Below, one piece after another: positions 1 through 8,280 of a DNA stretch of 64,000 bases. Location: assembly GCF_050433225.1 (NCBI RefSeq), contig NZ_JBNPXQ010000007.1, forward strand, positions 248,001 to 312,000, written 5' to 3'. Position 1 is the first letter of the stretch. Each line of letters opens with the position of its first letter. Source of the DNA: Sphingomonas_D zeicaulis (GTDB lineage: Bacteria > Pseudomonadota > Alphaproteobacteria > Sphingomonadales > Sphingomonadaceae). The notes below the pieces were generated by a model, which ran no database searches, was not told the origin of the DNA, and was given only the letters and a program-made list of their open reading frames with translations. Both the position numbers and the translations under genes were made by a program.

Positions 1-181
1 TGTCGGCAACGGTGCGATCCTGGCGGCGCGATCCGATCACGATGATCTGGTCCTGCGCGCCCGCCTCACCCGCGGGCGCCGGGGCATCGGCAATCTCCTG
101 CGCCATCACCGGCACGGCTGAAGCCCCACCCAGCATTGCCGCAACTGCACAACGGAAAACATGGCTGGTTTTCATAGGCAT
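1..181 (-). CDS. TonB-dependent receptor, N-terminal part (runs off window)
   Basis: Only the first 60 codons are in the window; the gene continues past position 1. The protein begins with a Sec signal peptide (MKTSHVFRCAV...VPVMAQ) and is followed by an acidic linker and DQIIVIGSRR, the TonB-box/plug entry motif that opens many sphingomonad outer-membrane receptors. The start at 181 (MPMKTS) has an AGGGA ribosome site about 8 bases upstream; the in-frame ATG at 175 is the alternative. By family it would take up an unknown substrate through the outer membrane using TonB-ExbBD. The substrate cannot be inferred from this fragment. Confidence 0.75.
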   Translation of the reverse strand, partial: MPMKTSHVFRCAVAAMLGGASAVPVMAQEIADAPAPAGEAGAQDQIIVIGSRRQDRTVAD

Positions 182-374
182 CTTCGCTATCCCTGTTGTT
201 CCACCCAGGGTCAGTATGACGCGGTGCAGCGCGTTTCGTAGCCATTCTCCGCAAATATCCGGAGAATTCATCACCCTTGTTGCAGGATCGTCACACCGGG
301 CCGTTAGGGAGCAGGATTCAATCGGCGGCGGGCGGGTTGCGCGATGGCAGCCCCGCCCGTTGCGACCTTAGGCA
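182..374. other. Intergenic region with hairpin 329-359
   Basis: This holds the upstream region of the partial TonB receptor and the 3' side of the SDR gene. Arms CGGGCGGG (329-336) and CCCGCCCG (352-359) form an 8-bp stem just past the SDR stop codon. There is no T-run, so it is only a possible terminator for the VOC-SDR operon. Confidence 0.35.
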
Positions 375-1328
375 TCAGCCGCTTGCCGCCAACGCGGTGG
401 CGAAGCTCAGCTCCATCTCCCGGGCAAGCATTTCCGGAAAGCGCGTCATCAGCGCCTTCGTATAGGGCTGCTCGAAATGGGCATCGAGGTCCGCGCGGGA
501 ACGCCACGTCTCGTACAGGATCCAGGCGTTCGGATCATCATTGTCGCGGTGGAGCGTATAGCCGATCGCGCCGTCCTCACGGAGCGTCGGCTCGATCAGC
601 GCGCGCAGCCCCGCACCCAGCGCCTCAGCCTGTTCGGGCTTCGCGGTCAGCCGCGCGATCAGGGTCAGCGGCGGGCCGGCCGGGGCCGGATAGGTCGCTT
701 CCCAGCCTGCATTGGCATCGGTGGCGAGATGCCAGAAGGTGTCGGCGACGCCTTTCGCTTCGGGCGATCCGGGCGCGATCAATGTGGCGACCGTGGCAAG
801 CGCGATGCGGATGCCGCGTGCCGCCAGCGGCTCGGCCAGCGCCTGAACGATGTTGCGCATCGCCGCCTTGCCGACGCCCAATGTCGCGTAGCTTTCATGC
901 GGGTTCACGCCGAGCCCGCCGCCGGTGACCAGGATGGTGCCACCGCGTGCGCCGAACTGCGCCACCGCGGCACGGATCGTCTGGAGCCCACCGGTAATGC
1001 TGATCGCGAGGTCGCCCGCCACCTCATCGTCGGTCATGCTGAACAGATCCTGCTGGCGCACGATCGCGGCATTGTAGTGGATGGCGGAAAGACCGCCGGT
1101 CAGCCGGTCAGCCTCGACGATCGCCGCGCGCAGCGCTGCCGGGTCGGTGGCGTCGGCGGCCACCGTGTAGGCCGTAATGCCAGCCGCCAGAAGCTCCGCG
1201 GCAAGCGTGGCGAGGCGATCGGCGGCGCGGCCGGTGAGAACGAGGCTCCAGCCCTCGCGGCCGAAACGCTCGGCGACGGCCTGGCCGATGCCAGGTCCCG
1301 CGCCAATGATCATGATCGATTGCGACAT
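375..1328 (-). CDS. SDR-family protein fused to an antibiotic biosynthesis monooxygenase (ABM) domain
   Basis: This 317-residue protein has two parts. Residues 1-215 form a Rossmann-fold SDR domain with the NAD(P)-binding GAGPGIG at 9-15 and a NAA motif near 86. Residues 222-317 form an ABM ferredoxin-like domain (LTLIARLTAKPEQ, then LYETWRS). The usual SDR catalytic residues are missing: the serine position reads VTGGG, and the residue four before Lys154 is Leu150 instead of Tyr (nearest Tyr is 147). A strong AAAGGAG precedes the ATG. It lies 30 bases downstream of the VOC gene, so the two are probably co-transcribed, with a divergent LysR gene as likely regulator. It may be an atypical reductase or a binding protein; the substrate is unknown. 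Confidence 0.8.
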   Translation of the reverse strand: MSQSIMIIGAGPGIGQAVAERFGREGWSLVLTGRAADRLATLAAELLAAGITAYTVAADATDPAALRAAIVEADRLTGGLSAIHYNAAIVRQQDLFSMTDDEVAGDLAISITGGLQTIRAAVAQFGARGGTILVTGGGLGVNPHESYATLGVGKAAMRNIVQALAEPLAARGIRIALATVATLIAPGSPEAKGVADTFWHLATDANAGWEATYPAPAGPPLTLIARLTAKPEQAEALGAGLRALIEPTLREDGAIGYTLHRDNDDPNAWILYETWRSRADLDAHFEQPYTKALMTRFPEMLAREMELSFATALAASG

Positions 1329-1358
1329 GGGAAACTCCTTTGAAAGAAGCGGCTGGGG

Positions 1359-1820
1359 TCAGACGATGACTTCGGCCAGCTCGATCAGATTGCCGAACGG
1401 ATCGGCGAAGAAAGCGAGGCGGCGGTTGATCGCCGCCAGCTCGAACGGCTCGGTGACGATGGTGACGCCGCGGGTGCGCAGCGTTGCGACGGTCGCGTCG
1501 ACGCTCGCCACGTTCAGGCAGAAATGATGGTAGCCGGCATATTTCAGGCTGTCGCCGAGGTCGGTGTAGGGCCGCACATCCTGCGGGGCCGGCGTGCCGC
1601 CGCCGAGGATCTCGATATAGAAATGATCGTCGGTGGGGGGCGCGATATAGGCCAGCTTCTCGTCGGCATAATCCCATTCGGCGACGACGCGGAAGTCGAG
1701 CGTCTCGACATACCAGCGCTTCGCGGTCTCGAGGTCCGGCGTGCGCACCGCGACATGGTGGCCGTGCATGTCGGCGAAGGGCGAGGCGCTGTTGGGCGCT
1801 GGTGGAATGAAGTCTGCCAT
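1359..1820 (-). CDS. VOC family (glyoxalase/bleomycin-resistance fold) protein
   Basis: The 153-residue product has two beta-alpha-beta-beta-beta modules of the vicinal oxygen chelate fold. Likely metal ligands are His22 (GHHVAVRTPDLE), His99 (GYHHFCLNV) and Glu147 (PFGNLIELAEV), with Glu70 in YIEILGG as another candidate. VOC enzymes include glyoxalases, ring-cleaving dioxygenases and epimerases, and sequence alone does not decide which. It is first in a probable two-gene operon with the SDR-ABM fusion and is divergent from a LysR regulator, which suggests an inducible small-molecule detoxification or catabolic pair. Confidence 0.85.
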   Translation of the reverse strand: MADFIPPAPNSASPFADMHGHHVAVRTPDLETAKRWYVETLDFRVVAEWDYADEKLAYIAPPTDDHFYIEILGGGTPAPQDVRPYTDLGDSLKYAGYHHFCLNVASVDATVATLRTRGVTIVTEPFELAAINRRLAFFADPFGNLIELAEVIV

Positions 1821-1883
1821 GATCGGTCTCCGTGTTCGGGCCGGCGTCGGTGTCGGCCTGCGACACGGAAATTGGGGCTTTTC

Positions 1884-1920
1884 GATTGATCCGATTAGAG
1901 CGATAGTTTTCGCATCAATC
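1884..1920. promoter_or_regulatory. Inverted repeat GATTGAT/ATCAATC between VOC operon and LysR gene
   Basis: Perfect 7-base arms at 1884-1890 and 1914-1920 are separated by 23 bases and lie in the 117-base divergent promoter region. LysR regulators usually bind imperfect dyads in this position. Assigning it to the adjacent LysR protein is an inference. Confidence 0.4.
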
Positions 1921-1937
1921 CTGAATTGGGATCAGCA

Positions 1938-2822
1938 ATGCGCTCTACCGACCTCTCCGAATTGGCCGCGTTCGATGCGGTCGCGCGCCATCGCAGCTTC
2001 CGCCGAGCGAGCGAGGAGCGCGGCGTCACCGCCTCGGCGATCAGCCATGCGGTCAGCAATCTGGAAGCGCGCGTCGGCATACGCCTGCTCAACCGCACGA
2101 CGCGCAGCGTCTCCCTGACCGACGCCGGCGCGATGCTGCTGGCCCAGCTCTCGCCCGCCTTCGGCGAGATCGGCTCGGCGCTCGACGCGCTCAACCAGTT
2201 CCGCCACACCCCGTTCGGCAAGGTACGGATCAACGCGCCCAACTCGATCGCGCCCTTCGTGTTCGGGCCGGTGATGGCGCCGCTGATCGCCGCCAACCCC
2301 AATCTGGAACTTGAGATCGTCGCCACCGACCGCCTCGTCGACATCGTCGAGGAAGGCTTCGATGCCGGCATCAGGCTTGGCGAAAGCCTGCGCGAAGGGA
2401 TGACCGCGGTGAAGATCAAGCCGAGGCTGCGGATGATCGTCGTCGCCGCCCCCGCCTATCTGGAGCGCCACCCCGCGCCGCGCACGCCGGCCGATCTCGA
2501 CGACCATGTCTGCATCCGCAATCTCTATCCCAGCGGCACCGCCTATCCCTGGGAGTTCAGCCGCGGCGGCAAGACTGCCGCGTTCATGCCGACCGGCCGG
2601 CTCTCGCTCGACGATCATGAACTGATGATCGAAGCCGCCCGATCGGGCGCAGCGCTCGCCTATGTATGGGAAGATCGCGCACGCCCGCACGTGGCAAGCG
2701 GCGCGCTCATCGAATGCCTCGGCCCTTGGTGCCCGCCCGAGGACTGGCTCTATCTCTATTATCCGGCGCGCAAATATCTTTCGGCCGGCCTACGCGCGGT
2801 GATCGAGGCGCTGCGGGTGTGA
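1938..2822 (+). CDS. LysR family transcriptional regulator
   Basis: The 294-residue protein has an N-terminal winged helix (residues about 5-63, RRASEERGVTASAISHAVSNL) and a periplasmic-binding-protein-like effector domain with the segment FDAGIRLGESL. I chose ATG 1938 rather than the TTG at 1926 because the family normally starts about four residues before the first helix. It is transcribed away from the VOC-SDR operon, the classic arrangement of a LysR activator and its target. The inducer is unknown; the acceptance of RLGESLREGMTAVKI is typical of the AaeR/DsdC-like large LysR subgroup. Confidence 0.9.
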   Translation: MRSTDLSELAAFDAVARHRSFRRASEERGVTASAISHAVSNLEARVGIRLLNRTTRSVSLTDAGAMLLAQLSPAFGEIGSALDALNQFRHTPFGKVRINAPNSIAPFVFGPVMAPLIAANPNLELEIVATDRLVDIVEEGFDAGIRLGESLREGMTAVKIKPRLRMIVVAAPAYLERHPAPRTPADLDDHVCIRNLYPSGTAYPWEFSRGGKTAAFMPTGRLSLDDHELMIEAARSGAALAYVWEDRARPHVASGALIECLGPWCPPEDWLYLYYPARKYLSAGLRAVIEALRV

Positions 2823-2885
2823 TTGGGCGCAGCACCGGATCCATGGTTCGGCAGTCTGCCCCTGCGGCGCCTTATGGCGCCGAGT

Positions 2886-2927
2886 AAAGCGGGTGATCGT
2901 CCCCCGGACGATCACTGGATCCGCTTT
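2886..2927. terminator. Convergent terminator between LysR and guaA
   Basis: An inner perfect 10-bp stem (GTGATCGTCC 2893-2902, loop CCC, GGACGATCAC 2906-2915) is extended by outer arms AAAGCGG (2886-2892) and CCGCTTT (2921-2927). The hairpin reaches into the guaA stop codon. The genes on both sides converge on it, so it probably serves both. Confidence 0.7.
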
Positions 2928-4488
2928 ATTCCCACTCGATCGTGCCCGGCGGCTTCGACGTATAATCGTAGACCACCCGGTTGATGCCCTGAACCTCGTT
3001 CACGATCCGCGTCGCGACGCGGCTGAGGAAGCCGGCGTCGAAGGGATAGATGTCGGCGGTCATGCCGTCGGTGGAGGTAACCGCGCGGACGGCGCACACC
3101 GAGTCGTAGGTGCGGCCATCGCCCATCACGCCGACGGTCTTGACCGGCAGCAACACCGCGAAGGCTTGCCAGATCGCGTCGTAAAGGCCCGCGTTGCGGA
3201 TCTCTTCGAGGTAGATCAGGTCGGCCTTGCGCAGAATGTCGCACCGCTCCTTGGTGACTTCACCCGGAATGCGGATCGCGAGGCCCGGCCCCGGGAAGGG
3301 ATGACGACCGACGAAGATGTCGGGCAGGCCGAGTTCCTTGCCGAGCAGGCGGACCTCATCCTTGAACAGCTCGCGCAGCGGCTCGACGAGCTTCATGTTC
3401 ATCCGCTCGGGCAGGCCACCGACATTGTGGTGGCTCTTGATCGTCACCGAAGGTCCACCGGTGAAGCTGACGCTCTCGATCACGTCGGGATAGAGCGTGC
3501 CCTGCGCCAGGAATTCGGCGCCACCGATCTTCTTCGCCTCGGCCTCGAACACGTCGATGAACGTCTTGCCGATGAACTTGCGCTTCGCCTCGGGATCGGT
3601 GAGCCCGGCGAGGCCGCTGAGGAACAGCGTCTCGGCGTTCACATGGACGAGCGGGATGTTGTAGGCGCCGCGGAACAGGCCGACGACCTGATCGGCCTCG
3701 CCCGAGCGCATCAGGCCATGGTCGACGAACACGCAGGTGAGCTGGTCGCCGATCGCCTCATGGATCAGCACCGCCGCCACCGCCGAATCGACGCCGCCCG
3801 AAAGCCCGCAAATCACCTTGCCGGTGCCGACCTGGGCGCGGATCTCGGCGATTTTGGTCTCGCGGAAGCTCGCCATCGTCCAGTCGCCGGCGCAGCCGCA
3901 GACGTGGCGGACGAAATTGGCGATCAGCTTGCCGCCATCGGGGGTGTGGACCACCTCCGGGTGGAACTGGACGCCGTAGAAACGGCGCTTCTCGTCGGAG
4001 GTCACCGCGAACGGCGCGCCTTCCGACGTCGCGATCGGCGCGAAGCCTTCGGGCAGCCGCTCGACGCGGTCGCCATGGCTCATCCACACCTGATGCTGCT
4101 CGCCCTCGGCCCAGAGGCCGTCGAACAAGGCCGAGCGATTGTCGACGCGCAGGAAGGCGCGGCCGAATTCACCCTCGCCCATGCCGCCGACGACCTTGCC
4201 GCCGAGCTGCTCGCACATCACTTGCTGGCCATAGCAGATGCCGAGGATCGGCAACCCCGCCTCGAACAGCGCCTGCGGCGCGCGCGGGCTGCCCTCTTCG
4301 GTCACCGAGGCCGGCCCGCCGGAAAGGATGATGCCACGGGGCTTCATCCGCGCAAAAGCGGCCTCGGCCTGGCTGAAGGGGGCGATCTCGCTATAGACCC
4401 CGGCTTCGCGCACGCGGCGCGCGATCAGCTGGGTTACCTGGCTGCCGAAATCGACGATGAGGATGGAATCTTGGGGCTGCACGCTCAT
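2926..4488 (-). CDS. guaA: GMP synthase (glutamine-hydrolysing)
   Basis: This cytosolic enzyme converts XMP to GMP using ATP and glutamine, the last step of GMP synthesis. The 520 residues match the full-length family. The class I amidotransferase domain has nucleophile Cys85 (GICYGQQ) and the His176/Glu178 pair (QFHPEV). The ATP-pyrophosphatase domain has the PP-loop SGGVDS at 230-235. The dimerisation domain ends in the conserved GTIEWE. The start is ATG 4488, where homology begins; the frame stays open upstream to 4689 but that stretch is unrelated. It appears to be transcribed alone. Confidence 0.97.
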   Translation of the reverse strand: MSVQPQDSILIVDFGSQVTQLIARRVREAGVYSEIAPFSQAEAAFARMKPRGIILSGGPASVTEEGSPRAPQALFEAGLPILGICYGQQVMCEQLGGKVVGGMGEGEFGRAFLRVDNRSALFDGLWAEGEQHQVWMSHGDRVERLPEGFAPIATSEGAPFAVTSDEKRRFYGVQFHPEVVHTPDGGKLIANFVRHVCGCAGDWTMASFRETKIAEIRAQVGTGKVICGLSGGVDSAVAAVLIHEAIGDQLTCVFVDHGLMRSGEADQVVGLFRGAYNIPLVHVNAETLFLSGLAGLTDPEAKRKFIGKTFIDVFEAEAKKIGGAEFLAQGTLYPDVIESVSFTGGPSVTIKSHHNVGGLPERMNMKLVEPLRELFKDEVRLLGKELGLPDIFVGRHPFPGPGLAIRIPGEVTKERCDILRKADLIYLEEIRNAGLYDAIWQAFAVLLPVKTVGVMGDGRTYDSVCAVRAVTSTDGMTADIYPFDAGFLSRVATRIVNEVQGINRVVYDYTSKPPGTIEWE

Positions 4489-4553
4489 GCCCGCGCGCCA
4501 TAGCAAAATTGACGCGCGGGGATAGTCCCAACCCGGATTAGTTCTGCATCGCC

Positions 4554-5309
4554 TCAGCGGGCCGCCAGGATCTGCTCGTCCACGTCGACCTGATCGACGC
4601 GGCCATAGCGGACCGAACAGGTGAAGCGGTGGCTCTGCGCGCGGATGCGCGTGTCGCGGCGCACGTCGATCGTGCCGCCGATCTGCCATTCGCGGCCGCT
4701 GCCATCGACGCGATCGACCCCGCCCACGCTCGAGTTGCCGCCGAAGCGCTCGGCTTCGCGTTCCGCCGCGACCGAGCAGGCATCCACCGCCGCCGATTCG
4801 CTGGAGATAATCGCGCCATCGGCATATGGGCCGTCGGGCGCCGGTGCGGGGTCGCGATCGCCATCGCGATTGGCATCATCGTTCCAGCCGCCCGAGGGCG
4901 CCGCGCCATAATCACCGTCATCGGGATAATCGTTGCGGCTGTTGTCCGCCGACTGATCGTAAGGCCGGTCGTCCCAGCGCCCTCCATCCTGCGAGGGCGG
5001 CGGGGCATTGCGCTCCGCCTCCTCGCGCTTGCGCTTCTTGTCGGCGGAGCTGAGCACTGCGGCGAGCACACCGATCACAGCGGCGCCGGCGAGCACGTCA
5101 CCGCCGTCGATCCCGCCGCGGCCACGCTGGCGCCGATCCCAGCGGCCGCGATCCCAGCGACGGCGATCGCGGCCCCAATAGTCCTGATCGGCCTGATGCC
5201 AGCCGGGTTGGGCGACAGCCGGCACCGCCGCCATCGCCGGTGCGGTCCCCGTCACCAGCAGGGCGGCGATCACCGCCCCGCTCATCATGCCACCAAAACC
5301 ACGCTGCAT
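4554..5309 (-). CDS. Secreted hypothetical protein with Arg/Asp-rich low-complexity core
   Basis: I do not recognise a named family. The 251-residue product has a signal peptide (MQRGFGGMMSGAVIAALLVTG, cleavage likely after AMA), a Trp/Arg/Asp-rich segment (YWGRDRRRWDRGRWDRR), a hydrophobic Gly/Ala helix about residues 70-85 (GGDVLAGAAVIGVLAAVLSS), an Asp/Asn/Pro-rich linker, and a C-terminal globular part with two Cys (AVDACSVAAE, RFTCSVRYG). Similar proteins of this layout are frequent in sphingomonads with no known role. ATG 5309 has AAGGA nine bases upstream, better than the in-frame start at 5342. It is downstream of the NAMPT terminator. Confidence 0.7.
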   Translation of the reverse strand: MQRGFGGMMSGAVIAALLVTGTAPAMAAVPAVAQPGWHQADQDYWGRDRRRWDRGRWDRRQRGRGGIDGGDVLAGAAVIGVLAAVLSSADKKRKREEAERNAPPPSQDGGRWDDRPYDQSADNSRNDYPDDGDYGAAPSGGWNDDANRDGDRDPAPAPDGPYADGAIISSESAAVDACSVAAEREAERFGGNSSVGGVDRVDGSGREWQIGGTIDVRRDTRIRAQSHRFTCSVRYGRVDQVDVDEQILAAR

Positions 5310-5327
5310 TTGCGTCAGTCCTTCAAA

Positions 5328-5355
5328 CCCCAGGCCTCGCAACGAGACCCTGGGG
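5328..5355 (-). terminator. Hairpin terminator of the NAD salvage operon
   Basis: Arms CCCCAGG (5328-5334) and CCTGGGG (5349-5355) enclose a second CTCG/CGAG stem. It lies directly after the NAMPT stop codon on the minus strand and is followed by TTTG. It also sits in the leader of the next gene. Confidence 0.55.
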
Positions 5356-5362
5356 CGATTCT

Positions 5363-6775
5363 TTACGCAAGGGCCGCTGTCGGCAGGCTGAATGAGGCAG
5401 CCCGCTCGCGCACCATCGCCAGGCTGTCATCCACCAGCAGCCGGCCGTCGCGCCACACCGGGCGGAGCAGGTTGGTGCCGCCGTCCACAGGGACGAAGTC
5501 GGCGCCGAGCTGCGCGGTCGCGAAGCCGTGCCGTTCGTCCGCCACCAGCCCCAGCAGCCCGCGCTTGGACTTCTTGTGGTGATCGGTCGCCGGATCCTTG
5601 AACACGTCGCGCCAGGCGCCGGCCACCTCCGCCGCGCTCGCCTTGTAGGCGAAGCCCTGCGTGTCCCGGTCCACCCGCTGGAGCAGCGCGCCGCCCATGC
5701 CGAAGGCGATGTTGGAGGCGCTGAAGCCCTCAGCGGTGATCCGCGCGAGGATCGCGGCAATGCTTTCCGGATTGACGCCATCGCCCTGGATCACGCGCAC
5801 GTTGCGCAGCACCTTGTAGCCCTTGGAATTGCGATCGGTGCCGAACCGCTCGCCCAGCAGCGCCATCGTCTTGGAGACGACGCTGACCGGATCGCCGCTG
5901 TCGGGCCGGACGACCAGGGTCGCCCCGCTGTCGATCACCTTCTGGCGGAGCTGCTCGCCCCACAGATGCTCGACCGCGTTGTAGAGGTCATAGCTGTCGG
6001 AGACGACCGCGAAGAGCGCGCCGGGCTTGCCGAACCGTTCGATCATGTTGGCATAGGCGGCGGCTTCGCCGTCGCGGCCCCAGCTCGTGATCGTGCTGTG
6101 CTCGGCGGCCGGGATGCTGAACCCCGCCATCGGCTCATTGTAGAAGCGCCGGCCAGCGACGATCGCGGACAAGGTGTCGGTGCCCTTGAAGTTCACGAGG
6201 TGGGCGAGCCCGCCCAGCGCCGCGCTCTGTTCGCTGGAGACGCCGCGCGCCCCGAAATCGTGGAGCTTGAAGGGCAGCTCGGCCTCGGGATCGTCGGCGG
6301 TCTCGACCAGCGCGTCGCGGATGATCTGGCGGACCTGCCAGCTGATCGTCGCCACCGTCACCGGATACCAGATGCGCAGCAGCGCGGTTTCGACATAGCT
6401 CGGCAGCCAGGCGAAGTCGGTATCGGTGTTGACCACCGTCATCAGCACATTGTGCGTCGGTACCACCGTGCCCTCGGGCACCGCGCGAATCTCCAGGGGC
6501 AGGCGCCCGTCATGTCGGTGAAGCAGCAGATCCCAGCCGCGCGTGTTGAACGGCACGCCATGGTCGCGCAGCATGTCATGCGCTTCATCGACATCGCGGC
6601 GGGTGATCGGCCGGCCGAACTCCGCCTTCAGGATCGCCTGCAGGCCGAAGAACAAGGTCTCGTCGTAACGGCCTCCACGGCTTTCGGCATAGGCGAACAC
6701 GCGGCTCGTCTGCGGCGGATACTGGACGAAGTGGCTGATCTTGTAGCTGTCGGTATTCAGGATCGGATTGAACAT
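5363..6775 (-). CDS. nadV: Nicotinamide phosphoribosyltransferase (NAMPT/NadV)
   Basis: It joins nicotinamide and PRPP to give NMN, the committed step of non-deamidating NAD salvage. The 470 residues align along the length of NAMPT rather than the shorter nicotinate enzyme. HDFGARGVSS carries Asp173, equivalent to the residue that selects nicotinamide in human NAMPT; PAAEHST carries His226, the phosphorylated active-site histidine; VVRPDSGDP carries Arg290 and Asp292 of the PRPP site; and a GDGVNPES loop follows. AAGGAG precedes the ATG. It is downstream of the NadM-Nudix gene, which would convert its product to NAD. Confidence 0.95.
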   Translation of the reverse strand: MFNPILNTDSYKISHFVQYPPQTSRVFAYAESRGGRYDETLFFGLQAILKAEFGRPITRRDVDEAHDMLRDHGVPFNTRGWDLLLHRHDGRLPLEIRAVPEGTVVPTHNVLMTVVNTDTDFAWLPSYVETALLRIWYPVTVATISWQVRQIIRDALVETADDPEAELPFKLHDFGARGVSSEQSAALGGLAHLVNFKGTDTLSAIVAGRRFYNEPMAGFSIPAAEHSTITSWGRDGEAAAYANMIERFGKPGALFAVVSDSYDLYNAVEHLWGEQLRQKVIDSGATLVVRPDSGDPVSVVSKTMALLGERFGTDRNSKGYKVLRNVRVIQGDGVNPESIAAILARITAEGFSASNIAFGMGGALLQRVDRDTQGFAYKASAAEVAGAWRDVFKDPATDHHKKSKRGLLGLVADERHGFATAQLGADFVPVDGGTNLLRPVWRDGRLLVDDSLAMVRERAASFSLPTAALA

Positions 6776-6836
6776 GACGGAAGCTCCTTCTCGTCGGATT
6801 GACCCTCGGGGTCTCTCCCCTCGGGGTTCGGGTGAA

Positions 6837-6865
6837 CGCTGCCCCTAAAGCCGATTCGGGCAGCG
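6837..6865. repeat. Hairpin in the nadM-nadV intercistronic gap
   Basis: Arms CGCTGCCC (6837-6844) and GGGCAGCG (6858-6865) form a perfect 8-bp stem in the 112-base gap between the NadM-Nudix stop and the NAMPT ribosome site. A second GC-rich CCCTCGGGG/CCCCTCGGGG pair lies at about 6803-6827. Whether these stabilise RNA ends or reduce read-through is not evident. Confidence 0.4.
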
Positions 6866-6887
6866 CTTTTCAGTGCCGTGCATCACA

Positions 6888-7910
6888 TCATGCGGCACCG
6901 AGGAAATGTTCGAGGATGAAGAAATGATCCTCGAAAAGGGCATCGCGCATCCGCCGCGCCTCTGCCACCGGCACCCAGCGCGCACGCGCGGCATCGTCGC
7001 CGCCGCGCACCGGCGGCAGTTCGCCGGACGGGAAATCGAAGTGGAAGGCGTGGGTAATGGTGCGACCCCGCGCCGAGCGATCGGGATGGTCGAAGATCTG
7101 CTGGCCGCGGATGCTGCCGCGCAGCACCGGTTCGGGCAATCGCAGCCGGGTCTCCTCGCGCAGTTCGCGTAGCGCCGCCTCCAGCACCGTCTCGCCCTGC
7201 CGCACGAAGCCGCCGGGCAGCGCCCACAGCCCGCGACCAGGCTGGGCCTTGCGCGCCACGAGTAGGACATGGCCGGAATGGACCACGACCGCGTCGGCGG
7301 TAACGAAGGTGGGCGGATAAGGCGCCGCGTCCCACGCCGCGCGATAGGTCTGGAGGTGGCGATACTCGTCGAGCAGGGCAGCGAAGGCATCGGTTGCGCG
7401 GAACGCATCGAGCATCGCGAACACCATCGGCGGCACATTGGCTTCCAGAAGACCGAGCGCGCCGGCGTCACCCGCGAACAGATGGCCGCGCATCTCGGTG
7501 GCCGACAGCATCGGCACCGCGGCGGCATCGATCAGGTCCCACTGCGGGAAGGCCTTGAGATAATAGGAACTGGCATCCTTTAGATGACCGATCAGCGCGA
7601 CCTTGCCGCTGTCGCCGCCCGCCGCCATGACCTGCGCCTGCACCTCGGCGATCCAGGCGGTGTCGTTGTAGAGATGATCGACCAGCGGCGCGATCGTGAC
7701 GCGCGCGGCATCTGCGCCCAGCGTCTCGCGGATCATCACCTGCCGTTCCGCGAACGACCAGGGGTTGCGCGTGGTGCGCGGCGCGCCGGCCGAACCGACG
7801 AGAACGATGACATGTTCGGCTTCGCGCAACGCGCGTTCGAGGACGGCGCGATGGCCGATATGCAGTGGTTCGAACCGCCCGATGTAGACGGCGTGATCGT
7901 AGCGCATCAT
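6888..7910 (-). CDS. nadM: Bifunctional NMN adenylyltransferase / Nudix hydrolase
   Basis: The 340-residue fusion has an N-terminal nucleotidyltransferase (YIGRFEPLHIGH at about 9-20, the GRFxPxHxGH ATP site; later LSATEMR, the second phosphate-binding motif), which makes NAD from NMN and ATP. The C-terminal Nudix domain carries the full signature G-x5-E-x7-REL-REE (GFVRQGE...RELREE), expected to act on ADP-ribose. The same fusion is known as NadM-Nudix in Synechocystis and Francisella. Two tandem ATGs (7910, 7907) follow GAGGGAG; the second has the better spacing. It is probably first in an operon with NAMPT. Confidence 0.94.
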   Translation of the reverse strand: MMRYDHAVYIGRFEPLHIGHRAVLERALREAEHVIVLVGSAGAPRTTRNPWSFAERQVMIRETLGADAARVTIAPLVDHLYNDTAWIAEVQAQVMAAGGDSGKVALIGHLKDASSYYLKAFPQWDLIDAAAVPMLSATEMRGHLFAGDAGALGLLEANVPPMVFAMLDAFRATDAFAALLDEYRHLQTYRAAWDAAPYPPTFVTADAVVVHSGHVLLVARKAQPGRGLWALPGGFVRQGETVLEAALRELREETRLRLPEPVLRGSIRGQQIFDHPDRSARGRTITHAFHFDFPSGELPPVRGGDDAARARWVPVAEARRMRDALFEDHFFILEHFLGAA

Positions 7911-8280
7911 GAGGCTCCCTCATGCGTGACACACCCGGTCTGCCCAGGTGACGACGTATCGACGCCGCAGCGCCGGGATAGTTCCCGGAAACTCGTAGGG
8001 ATATGATCGCCGTCACAGCTGCGGGATCGTCATAGCCCTCGTGCTTTTACCCACTTAGGCCGCGCGGAGCGGCGCGGTTGACCGGCGGTGAGCTTATGAT
8101 GGATTTCGCGCGTTTTCTGGCGCGCATTGTAACCTGTCGGGCTGCACGCGCGAACTTGCAGGTGGCGCTGATGCCAGGCGCCTTTGCACGGCAACCGGTC
8201 GCGCAGCCCGAAGGCGACACGGCCGGATTGAACCCCGAGTGCAAGCGGATTCCTGACAGCGAAAGGCGTGCATTCCGATC
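7911..8280. other. 370-base intergenic region between nadM and secreted VOC gene
   Basis: It should hold the divergent promoters of the NAD salvage operon and the downstream VOC gene. I see no convincing coding frame, tRNA or riboswitch, and no clear NrtR-type operator. Short GC palindromes occur (for example GCGCG clusters near 8110-8140), but none stands out. Confidence 0.5.
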
